Source: Bacillota bacterium (GTDB lineage: Bacteria; Bacillota; Clostridia; Acetivibrionales; JAEXSP01). Taken from it: 64,000 nt of DNA. Position numbers and translations under genes: made by a program. Positions 16,401 to 24,406 of the stretch are shown piece by piece (the stretch's first letter is position 1; the number at the start of each line of letters is the position of its first letter). The notes below the pieces were generated by a model. That model was not told the DNA's origin and did no database searches. It saw only the letters and a program-made list of their open reading frames with translations. The DNA is taken from positions 124,001 to 188,000 of the forward strand of contig JAEXSP010000004.1 of NCBI GenBank assembly GCA_023453795.1. The letters run 5' to 3'.

Positions 16401-18842
16401 AAAATATTCGGATACTTCGTCAATCCTTTGGCATTAAGGCTTAGAATCCCACAAGACCTGAATTTCGGAGAGGTTATAAGAGCGGTAAGAGACTGCACAC
16501 TTGATGCATTTGCACATCAGGATTACCCTTTCGATCTGCTTGTTGAGCAGCTTCGCCCTAAGAGGGATTTATCATATTCACCTATATTTCAAACAGTTTT
16601 TTCCTTTCAAAGGACTCCGGGGAATCAAAATTCCGGAATGACGGCTTTTACAGTCCAAACTGAAGGTATTCCGTTCGAACTGGGAGGATTGTCCTTGACC
16701 CCTGTTCCTTTGCCTACGCAGACGGCGCAGTATGATCTTACTATGACGGCGGCAGAGCTTGGGAATGATAAATTTGTTGTTTCACTTGAGTATAATAAGG
16801 CATTGTTCAAGGAAGAAACGATTGTCAGGATGCTGGAGCATTACCGCAGTCTCATCGAAAAAGCCTTGGAGAACTCTGAAATGCCGGTTTCAAAGATAAC
16901 ACCCCTAACAGAGGAAGAGAAAACGCTGATTCTTGAAAAATGGAATCAAACAAAGAAGGAGTATGACAAAAAGGCTACACTGCAAGGCTTGTTTAAGAAA
17001 CAAGCTTTACTGACTCCCGAAAAGACTGCTGTAGTTTCCGACGGATTAACATTGACATACGCTGAATTGGATAAAAGAACAGATTTACTTGCAGTGCGTT
17101 TAAAGAATATGGGGGTTAAACCCGGCGACCTTGTCGGAATATGTTTGAGGCGTTCGGTCCGTATCGTTGTGGCTATGCTGGGGATTCTCAAGGCCGGAGC
17201 CGCTTATGTACCTCTTGATCCTGCACACCCTAGGGACAGGCTGACTTATGTACTTGAAGAAATCGGTCAGGAATCCACGCCGATATTGTTGACTGAAAAA
17301 AGTGTTATGGATATTTTAGCTCCACTTCCGGTAAAGCCTTTGTTTTTGGACGGGGATGAAACGGATGAAGCCCCTATATATAGCATGAAGGATCAGGACT
17401 TAGAAATAGTACCGGATCTGGCATATGTAATATATACCTCCGGCTCGACAGGAAAACCCAAAGGTGTGGAAATAGGCCACAAAGCGCTTGTAAACTTTTT
17501 GCTTTCAATGGCTTCGGAACCGGGAATAACCGATGAGGACATCCTGCTTTCCGTAACCACACCATCCTTCGATATAGCGGGATTGGAACTTTTTCTGCCT
17601 TTGATAACAGGCACACGGGTTGTTATTGCTTCAAATGAAGCTGTTCTTGACGGCAGCGTACTGGCATCCCTGATTGAAGCCTGCGGTGCGACAATAATGC
17701 AGGCCACTCCTGCCACATGGAGGCTGATGCTTGAAGCCGGATGGACAGGAAACAAAGGACTTAAGGTATTGTGCGGAGGGGAGCCTTTTCCTGTTGATCT
17801 GGCAGATACCCTGATCGGCTGCAGCAAGGAAGTATGGAATATGTACGGTCCAACGGAAACAACGATCTGGTCTACTGTTGAAAAGCTGGATAAGAAGGGG
17901 GGGCCGGTTCTTATCGGCCATCCTATTGCAAATACACGGGTCTATGTACTGGATGAATCAGGACAGCCTCTGCCTATCGGAGTACCCGGAGAATTGTATA
18001 TTGGGGGCGACGGACTGGCCCGCGGCTATTTCAAGAAAGAGGAGCTTACAAGAGAAAGATTTGTTGAAGACCCCTTTACTGCAGAAATAGGCTCAAAGAT
18101 GTACAGGACAGGTGATTTGGTCAGATTACATGCCGATGGGAGACTGGAACATTTGGGCAGACTTGACAGTCAGGTGAAAATCAGGGGGTTCCGTATAGAA
18201 CTTGATGAGATTTCTTCGGTGCTTGTAAAACATGAAGCAATAAAACAGGCTGTTGCAGCCTGCAAACAAAATTCAAGGAATGAAAACTTTTTGGCTGCTT
18301 ACCTGGTTATGGAAGACGGTAATACAGGGGTTCCCGACAATTTAAAGGATTTTTTAAAGCAATCACTTCCTGAGTATATGGTTCCGGTATGTTTCACAAT
18401 TTTGAAGGAACTGCCGCTAACACCCAACGGCAAGGTTGACAGAAAAGCTCTTCCGCAGCCTCTGATGCAGGATGCTTCTGAATCAGGGAATTATGTTGAA
18501 CCTTCTGCCGGACTTCAGAAAGTAATTGCAGATAAATGGTGTAAAGCGCTTGGTCTTGAGAGAGTTGGTGCACATGATAATTTCTTTGATCTTGGCGGCC
18601 ATTCGATCCTGATGTCAAGTGTTCTGAATATGCTTAAGGAAGAGGGTGTAGGGCAGGAGCTGTCGATTGTGGAGATGTTCCAGTACCCGACGGTTCAATC
18701 TTTGGCCCGGTATCTGGAAGAAAAAAATAGCAAGGAATCACCTCGGGAGGATGTCCGGAGGATAGATACCCTCAAGACAAGACAAATAAACATGAGAGAG
18801 CAAAAGAACCTGCGCAGGGAAATAAGAAGGGGCAAAAATTGA
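13470..18842 (+). CDS. NRPS loading/first module: FAAL-ACP-C-A-PCP
   Basis: A 1790-residue assembly-line protein. Residues about 1-570 form a fatty acyl-AMP ligase (TYGELDRKAR, YTSGSTSTPKG near 171, LPPYHDMGLVGGIL, SSGKIRR), which would activate a fatty acid. An acyl carrier follows with LGLDSLMAVEL (Ser640, phosphopantetheine site). A condensation domain covers about 690-1110 with the catalytic HHIISDFW at 829-836. An adenylation domain (about 1155-1660) has YTSGSTGKPKG near 1322, NMYGPTETTIW, GELYIGG and NGKVDRKAL. A carrier with DLGGHSI (Ser1712) closes the module. The adenylation pocket read by hand is D-I-L-Q-L-G-M-I-W, close to known glycine codes. The tail is basic and helical, a likely docking element. 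GGGGAG precedes the ATG. An N-acyl-glycyl thioester is the inferred product. Confidence 0.9.
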   Translation: MNREKRDTLPDILSYRAEKKADEVLYKFLKDGEKEEVPITYGELDRKARCIGSMLQNLGGENERVLLLFPPGLSYIAAFFGCLYGGSTAVPLYPPKRNRHDERLQAVLEDSGAKIALTTKDILGDLKKRFDLNPALASLKWIATDDIQDSGAPEGWVRPSLNPESIAYLQYTSGSTSTPKGVVIRHSNVMQNLEYIHRCFGLSENSKGFIWLPPYHDMGLVGGILEPLYAGFPIVLMDPVVFMQKPMRWLKAISDYKATCSGGPDFAYELCTKKVTPEQLAELDLSSWELAFNGAEPIRAETMENFAKTFASCGFRKEAFYPCYGLAEATLIVSGGDKQSLPCVREFDADSLAFDVAADPKKGQKRVNRLVGCGGSMIGDIVEIVQPESLEVCGPDRCGEIWVQGKSIAAGYWNNPIETKRCFEAYTKDGKGPFLRTGDMGFFKDGELFITGRIKDVIIIRGRNHYPQDIELTVEKCHPALHAKGCAAFSVERGGQEELIIVQEAERTLKQEETEDIYDLIRSAIANNHELRAADIVLVRSRSIPRTSSGKIRRFATRQLYLNGELMQIARSALQSEETTGHEEEEAVEIFSAELLKTMPENERRTYLEKFIRQEVSRIIRMQAVKIEPDQPLSQLGLDSLMAVELQQVVEDKFSASIPLVKILADFSLRNIAEAVYEQRQALSLTAANEFNTAGNQDGIYPVSHGQQGIWFMQGLNPKSSAYHIIGSFKVDGSFNSEAAINSFKVLIKNHQSLRTVFTMKDGQVVQKILAEGELSWTEEAASGLDHIGLEKRMLEEAHKPFDLENGPLFRVYLFHKSSSEHYLLFVIHHIISDFWSLSILTEQFGMLYAEFAEGGQGKLEMHPYSYGDFACWQKEMLAGERGEVLRKFWGDKLNGDLPVLNIPTDFKRPGLQTYEGASASIQLPAKLIRSIRDLSRSEGVTAFTVMLSAYYMLLNKYTKQDEIIVGTLVANREKDKKIFGYFVNPLALRLRIPQDLNFGEVIRAVRDCTLDAFAHQDYPFDLLVEQLRPKRDLSYSPIFQTVFSFQRTPGNQNSGMTAFTVQTEGIPFELGGLSLTPVPLPTQTAQYDLTMTAAELGNDKFVVSLEYNKALFKEETIVRMLEHYRSLIEKALENSEMPVSKITPLTEEEKTLILEKWNQTKKEYDKKATLQGLFKKQALLTPEKTAVVSDGLTLTYAELDKRTDLLAVRLKNMGVKPGDLVGICLRRSVRIVVAMLGILKAGAAYVPLDPAHPRDRLTYVLEEIGQESTPILLTEKSVMDILAPLPVKPLFLDGDETDEAPIYSMKDQDLEIVPDLAYVIYTSGSTGKPKGVEIGHKALVNFLLSMASEPGITDEDILLSVTTPSFDIAGLELFLPLITGTRVVIASNEAVLDGSVLASLIEACGATIMQATPATWRLMLEAGWTGNKGLKVLCGGEPFPVDLADTLIGCSKEVWNMYGPTETTIWSTVEKLDKKGGPVLIGHPIANTRVYVLDESGQPLPIGVPGELYIGGDGLARGYFKKEELTRERFVEDPFTAEIGSKMYRTGDLVRLHADGRLEHLGRLDSQVKIRGFRIELDEISSVLVKHEAIKQAVAACKQNSRNENFLAAYLVMEDGNTGVPDNLKDFLKQSLPEYMVPVCFTILKELPLTPNGKVDRKALPQPLMQDASESGNYVEPSAGLQKVIADKWCKALGLERVGAHDNFFDLGGHSILMSSVLNMLKEEGVGQELSIVEMFQYPTVQSLARYLEEKNSKESPREDVRRIDTLKTRQINMREQKNLRREIRRGKN

Positions 18843-18860
18843 TAGGGGGGATAATTTTTA

Positions 18861-21800
18861 ATGAATGATTTGGATGTTGCAATTATCGGTATGGCCGGAC
18901 GCTTTCCGGGTGCCGATAATGTAGAGCGATTATGGGAAAATCTTTGTAACGATGTGGAGTCGGTTACTTTTTTCGATGATGCTCAGCTTACAGAGTCGGG
19001 CGTTTCACCCGCAGTATGGCAAAATCCTTCATATGTCAAGGCTAGTGCGGTATTAGACGATATCGAGAGCTTTGACCCGTTTTTCTTTGGCTACAGTCCT
19101 GCTGAAGCGGCTATGATGGATCCGCAGCACAGGCTGTTTATGGAATGTGCATGGGAAGCTATGGAAAATGCCGGTTATAACGGAAGGGATTATGAGGGCT
19201 TGGTCGGAGTATTCGGCGGGACAGGGATGAATACCTATGTTCACAACAGGCTTTCACAACAAAAGGGGCTTATGCAGGCAGGCGGAGGGTACCATGTAAT
19301 GGTTGCGAGCGATAAGGATTTTCTTGCTACCAAAACATCATACAAACTGAATCTTAAGGGCCCAAGCATGACCATACAGACAGCGTGTTCAACATCCCTG
19401 GTTGCGGTACATGTGGCTTGCCAGAGTCTCAGAAACGGTGAGTGCGATATGGCGCTTGCCGGGGGCGTTTCACTCAGAGTGCCTCAAAAGGCCGGATATA
19501 TGTATCAGGAAGGTATCGTATTATCGCCCGACGGACACTGCAGAGCCTTCGATGAGAAAGCGGCAGGCACTGTAATCGGAAACGGTGCGGGTATGGTTGT
19601 ATTAAAACTGCTTTCTGATGCTTTGGAGCAGGGGGATAATATACTTGCTGTTATAAAGGGCTCCGCAATCAATAATGACGGTTCAAGAAAAGCAGGCTAC
19701 ACCGCCCCGGGGCTTGAAGCACAAGCTGAGGTAATCAGTGAAGCTCAGGGAATTGCAGGGGTATCTGCTGATACTATTTCATATATTGAAACTCATGGTA
19801 CCGGAACGCCTATAGGCGATCCTATCGAAATATCAGCATTAACAAAGGCTTTCAGATATACTACAGACAAAAATAGATTCTGTGCCATTGGCTCTATTAA
19901 GACCAATATCGGCCATCTGGATGCAGCGGCCGGGGTTACCGGTTTAATTAAAACAGTATTGGCGCTAAAACATAAAAAGATACCGAAAAGCCTTAATTTT
20001 GTTAATCCCAACCCCAGAATAGATTTTGAAAACAGTCCGTTTTATGTAAATACTTCTCTTTGCGAATGGGATACCGGAGATGCGCCAAGACGTGCGGGAG
20101 TAAGTTCCTTTGGCATCGGCGGAACCAATGCACATGTGGTGCTTGAAGAGGCACCTGCCGCAGAAGCAAGGCAGGAAAACACTTCAAACTATGAATGCAT
20201 TTTATTGTCTGCAAAAACAGAGAGTGCATTGAATGCTCTCCGTGAAAAATTGGCTGAGTACTTATCCGGTAATCCGGATTTGAGCCTAAGTGATGTTGCA
20301 TATACCCTTAAGGTCGGAAGACAAAGCTTCGACAACAGGCTCATGGTAATGGCTTCCACCATGGATGAGGCTGTCGGGAGACTCAAAAACCCTGAACCTC
20401 CCTTTGTATTAAAAACAAAACGTGAAAAAGCAGATTCATCGGTAATATTCATGTTTACAGGTCAGGGCTCCCAGTATGCGGGAATGGGAAGGGAATTGTA
20501 CGAAAATGTACCTTTTTTTGCGGAGATAATAGATAAATGTTCACTTCTGCTTGCTCCTTACCTTGGATTGGAGTTAAAAGCTCTGCTTTTCCCGTCTGAG
20601 GATAAAAAGAAAGAGGCTGATGAAAAATTGGCCCAAACAGCATATACACAACCGGCGTTGTTTGTTTTGGAGTATGCACTCGCATCGCTCCTGATAGAAT
20701 GGGGAATCAAACCCAAAGCAATGATAGGACACAGCATCGGGGAATATACGGCAGCTGTTCTGGCGGGAGTTTTTGATTTGCATGATGCACTCAAGCTGGT
20801 TGCAACCAGAGGGATGCTTATGCAGCATCTTCCGGCAGGAACGATGCTTGCTGTCAGCCTGACGGAGAAGGAACTACTTCCTTTGCTTCCACCCGACGTT
20901 TCAATCGGTGTAATCAATTCTCCTTCAATGTGTGTAGCATCGGGAGTTACCGAATCGATAGAAAAACTGCAGGAAGCACTTGAAAAACGGAATATTCCAT
21001 GCAGATGTTTGCACACATCTCATGCTTTTCACTCGATTATGATGGAAGAAGCGCTTGAACCGTTTTTAGAGGTGGTTAACAGTGTTAAACTTTCCGTGCC
21101 GCAAATACCGTATATATCAAACGTCAGCGGCACCTGGATCAAGACCGGTGAAGCGACCGATCCCGGCTATTGGGTGAAACATCTCAGACAGACGGTAAGA
21201 TTTTCGGAAGGCGTCAGCAGATTTTTCAGTGACCCCGAACAGATCCTACTGGAAGTCGGACCGGGCAAAACACTGTCAACGCTTGTAATGCAAAACAGGG
21301 AGAAAAATCCGGGACAGTTATCCTTGAGCACCTTGCCGGGCCCGAAAGAAAATCAATCCTCAGAGCTTACCTTCCTCACTGCAATAGGGCGTCTATGGCT
21401 TGGAGGCTATCCCGTAGATTGGGAACGCTGTTATAGCGGGGAAATCCCGAAAAGGGTTCCTTTGGTTACCTATCCCTTCGAACGCCAGCGTTACTGGTTT
21501 GATGCAGTTAAATCAGCGGAGCAGGAGCAGGAGGCATCTGAATCTGTCCGCAAGAAGGATATGTCGGATTGGTTTTATGTGCCTTCATGGAAGCAGCTGC
21601 CTTTGAGCAAAAGAATTCCGAACCTGGACGGCAAATCCGTAATGGTATTAAGCTCTGGTTTACCGCTATGTGAAAAGTTAGCAGAAGCTTTGCGCAAAAA
21701 CGGAGGCAGAGTCGTTATTGTCAAACCCGGAGACTCTTTCCGGGTTGAAGATCAAAGCAGCTATACGGTGAGAGCGGATAATGAGGGTGATTATTCACAG

Positions 21801-24404
21801 CTATTCAAGAATCTGAAGACAGATGGCTTTATTCCCGATACCATTCTGCATCTATGGCAGGCAAAGCCTGTTCAGGATTCGCTGAAAATACAGGAGGAGG
21901 GTTTCTATGGCCTGATGGCATTAACCAAGGCAATCGGAAACAGCGGCTCCAGCAAAACACTGAGTATTTTTGCTGTTATGACGGGTGCTGCTCAGGTTGT
22001 CGGGGAGGAATTTATAGTACCGCAGCGCGGAATTATGCTTGGGGAACTTCAGGTAATACCTGCCGAATACCCATATATTCATTGTGCCGCAATCGACATT
22101 TCAAATGGGGAAACAGGGGAGCATGAACAGCTGGCAGACAGATTGCTGGAGGAGATCATATCCGAAGGCTCGGAACCATATAGGTTTATAGCCTACACGG
22201 GAAAGAAAAGATGGGTTTCAAGCTATGAAAGGATCAAGCTTGATAAGCCTATTGCCGGGAGTGTTCCTATTAAAGAAAAAGGCGTATATATCATCACGGG
22301 AGGTTTGGGAGGCATAGGCCTGGCTTTTGCGGGATACCTTGCGGCGAATTACAAGGCACATTTGGTTCTGACAGGCCGGAACGCTGAGAATAACCCCAAG
22401 AGGGCCGGTATTGTTGATGAACTGCAGAAAAAAGGGTCTGAAGTAATGGTCATACAAGCTGATATCGGTATTGAACAAGATGTGCAGAGGCTTATGTCCG
22501 AAACTCTCAATAAGTACGGTTCTGTCGATGGATTGATTCATGCGGCGGGAATACCCGGCGGAAGATTGATCCAGATGAAAGAGCGTGAAGAAGTTGAGAA
22601 GGTGTTCCACGCCAAACTTAACGGCACACTTTTGCTGGCAGAAGCTCTGAAACCGCTGAAGCCGGACTTCATGGTTCTTTGCTCTTCCATTAACAGTGTC
22701 GCAGCCAGAATGGGACAGGTGGATTATGCAGCAGCAAATGCATTCATGGATACTTTTGCATTGGCTTCATTACCGTTCCCTGCTGTTTCGATAAATTGGG
22801 AAACCTGGAGAGAAAGCGGCATGGCTGCAAGAATGGGTAAAAAAGAAGAAACAAATATTGATTTGCCGCTGCTTGATAAAGTACTCACAGACACAAATGG
22901 CAGACATGTTTTCTCTACCCGTTTTACAATGCTGAAACAATGGGAGCTGCATGAACATGGAGTAATGGGCAAGCCGACTCTTCCGGGAACGACGTACCTT
23001 GAAATGGCAAGAAGCGCATTTTCACATGTCACAGGCTGTAGGAATGCGGAGTTTTCAGATGTATATTTCCTTAAGCCTTTGATATTGGATGGCGATGAAG
23101 AGGCTACGGTCGAAACGGTTTTACAGAAGAAGGGTGACGGCTATTATTTTGTAATGAGCAGCGGACAGGCAGAGCATGCAAAAGGTTTCATACATGCCTT
23201 GTCCGATGATGTACCGGCTGACTGCGATATTAAAAAGCTAAAGGAAGAATGTTCGGAAAATATACTTCTTCATCCTTTGGAAGAAAAAAACATAGGTTTG
23301 TTCAGATTGGAAAGAAAAGACCTTGAGAGAGCTGCTTCAAAGGAAAAGGTTGTTGTAGACGCTTTGATAGTTGAAGATGAAAGCGGCGGGGTTAAGAGAA
23401 CTATGGAATTCGGTGCGCGCTGGCATAACCTTGATCAGGTATGGTTGGGAGAGAGAAAAGCAATTGCATGGTTTGAACTTCCTGAAAAATTAAAAGGGGA
23501 GGTGGCTTCATACGGTTTGCACCCGGCACTGCTCGATTTTGCAACGAGTTATCTTCGTTTGTTCAGGAGTGAAGGGAGTTATCTGCCTCTTTCCTATAAG
23601 AAACTGTCCTTATATAGAGTTTTACCGGATGCATTCTACAGTTATGCAAGATTTACAGATAACGACGATATTTCCGGTAAAACAATTACATGCGATATTA
23701 CACTGGTTGATGGGTCCGGTGTCATATTGGTTGAGATTAAGGACTTCACGGTTATGAGAGTGGATGATGTTGAAAAACTGGGAGCTCAAAGCTCAATAAC
23801 CGCTTCGGAGACCGGTACGTCTAATACTGCTTCAAAGCTTGATGAAATGATCCGTTTGGATCTTGCATTAGGATTATCCGATGAAGAAGGTTTGGAAGTA
23901 TTCGAAAGGATTTTGTCTTCCGGACTTAAGCGTGTTGTCGTATCAACAAGGGAGCTTGAAGCAAGAATCAGACAGAATAACAGATTTATACAGGAGATGA
24001 CGGAAAAGGATACTGATGGGGATGCACCCAAGGGACCTAAACATCCAAGGCCGGCTTTATATACCGAGTACGCAGCACCAAGAAATCAAAAGGAAAAGCT
24101 GCTGGCGGAGATATGGCAGGAGGTTCTTGGAATCGAGCAGGTCGGGGTACATGATAACTTTTTTGAATTGGGCGGGGACTCTTTGCTTATAGCAAAGGTA
24201 CATGCAGCCTTTAAAGAAAAGGCCGGAGAAGAGGTTTCGGTTGCTCAGCTGATCCAGCATCCGACAATAGCGGACTTTATTCAGTCCCTGCAGCAGGATG
24301 ATTCAAAACAGGATATAGAGAAACAGCAAGTGGCAGAGAAGGCTTCTATTCAAAAGGCCGCAATAAAAAAACAGCGTGATCGCTTAAAAATGATGAGGGG
24401 ATAA
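18861..24404 (+). CDS. Type I PKS module: KS-AT-KR-DH-ACP
   Basis: An 1847-residue modular polyketide synthase. KS (about 1-430) keeps all catalytic elements: TACSTSLVAVH (Cys176), ETHGTGTPIGDP and KTNIGHLD. AT (about 525-835) has GHSIGEY (Ser625) and HAFH, the pattern associated with malonyl-CoA. A structural region and ketoreductase follow (about 890-1335) with ITGGLGGIG and the catalytic CSSINSVA...DYAAANAF. A dehydratase (about 1345-1625) comes after the KR and shows HGVMGKPTLPG (HxxxGxxxxP) and HPALLDFAT. A carrier with LGGDSLLIAKV (Ser1774) ends it. The KR-before-DH order is unlike the common KS-AT-DH-KR layout. It would add C2 and reduce and dehydrate it to an enoyl unit. The gene starts 18 bases after the NRPS stop. 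Confidence 0.9.
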   Translation: MNDLDVAIIGMAGRFPGADNVERLWENLCNDVESVTFFDDAQLTESGVSPAVWQNPSYVKASAVLDDIESFDPFFFGYSPAEAAMMDPQHRLFMECAWEAMENAGYNGRDYEGLVGVFGGTGMNTYVHNRLSQQKGLMQAGGGYHVMVASDKDFLATKTSYKLNLKGPSMTIQTACSTSLVAVHVACQSLRNGECDMALAGGVSLRVPQKAGYMYQEGIVLSPDGHCRAFDEKAAGTVIGNGAGMVVLKLLSDALEQGDNILAVIKGSAINNDGSRKAGYTAPGLEAQAEVISEAQGIAGVSADTISYIETHGTGTPIGDPIEISALTKAFRYTTDKNRFCAIGSIKTNIGHLDAAAGVTGLIKTVLALKHKKIPKSLNFVNPNPRIDFENSPFYVNTSLCEWDTGDAPRRAGVSSFGIGGTNAHVVLEEAPAAEARQENTSNYECILLSAKTESALNALREKLAEYLSGNPDLSLSDVAYTLKVGRQSFDNRLMVMASTMDEAVGRLKNPEPPFVLKTKREKADSSVIFMFTGQGSQYAGMGRELYENVPFFAEIIDKCSLLLAPYLGLELKALLFPSEDKKKEADEKLAQTAYTQPALFVLEYALASLLIEWGIKPKAMIGHSIGEYTAAVLAGVFDLHDALKLVATRGMLMQHLPAGTMLAVSLTEKELLPLLPPDVSIGVINSPSMCVASGVTESIEKLQEALEKRNIPCRCLHTSHAFHSIMMEEALEPFLEVVNSVKLSVPQIPYISNVSGTWIKTGEATDPGYWVKHLRQTVRFSEGVSRFFSDPEQILLEVGPGKTLSTLVMQNREKNPGQLSLSTLPGPKENQSSELTFLTAIGRLWLGGYPVDWERCYSGEIPKRVPLVTYPFERQRYWFDAVKSAEQEQEASESVRKKDMSDWFYVPSWKQLPLSKRIPNLDGKSVMVLSSGLPLCEKLAEALRKNGGRVVIVKPGDSFRVEDQSSYTVRADNEGDYSQLFKNLKTDGFIPDTILHLWQAKPVQDSLKIQEEGFYGLMALTKAIGNSGSSKTLSIFAVMTGAAQVVGEEFIVPQRGIMLGELQVIPAEYPYIHCAAIDISNGETGEHEQLADRLLEEIISEGSEPYRFIAYTGKKRWVSSYERIKLDKPIAGSVPIKEKGVYIITGGLGGIGLAFAGYLAANYKAHLVLTGRNAENNPKRAGIVDELQKKGSEVMVIQADIGIEQDVQRLMSETLNKYGSVDGLIHAAGIPGGRLIQMKEREEVEKVFHAKLNGTLLLAEALKPLKPDFMVLCSSINSVAARMGQVDYAAANAFMDTFALASLPFPAVSINWETWRESGMAARMGKKEETNIDLPLLDKVLTDTNGRHVFSTRFTMLKQWELHEHGVMGKPTLPGTTYLEMARSAFSHVTGCRNAEFSDVYFLKPLILDGDEEATVETVLQKKGDGYYFVMSSGQAEHAKGFIHALSDDVPADCDIKKLKEECSENILLHPLEEKNIGLFRLERKDLERAASKEKVVVDALIVEDESGGVKRTMEFGARWHNLDQVWLGERKAIAWFELPEKLKGEVASYGLHPALLDFATSYLRLFRSEGSYLPLSYKKLSLYRVLPDAFYSYARFTDNDDISGKTITCDITLVDGSGVILVEIKDFTVMRVDDVEKLGAQSSITASETGTSNTASKLDEMIRLDLALGLSDEEGLEVFERILSSGLKRVVVSTRELEARIRQNNRFIQEMTEKDTDGDAPKGPKHPRPALYTEYAAPRNQKEKLLAEIWQEVLGIEQVGVHDNFFELGGDSLLIAKVHAAFKEKAGEEVSVAQLIQHPTIADFIQSLQQDDSKQDIEKQQVAEKASIQKAAIKKQRDRLKMMRG

Positions 24405-24406
24405 AT

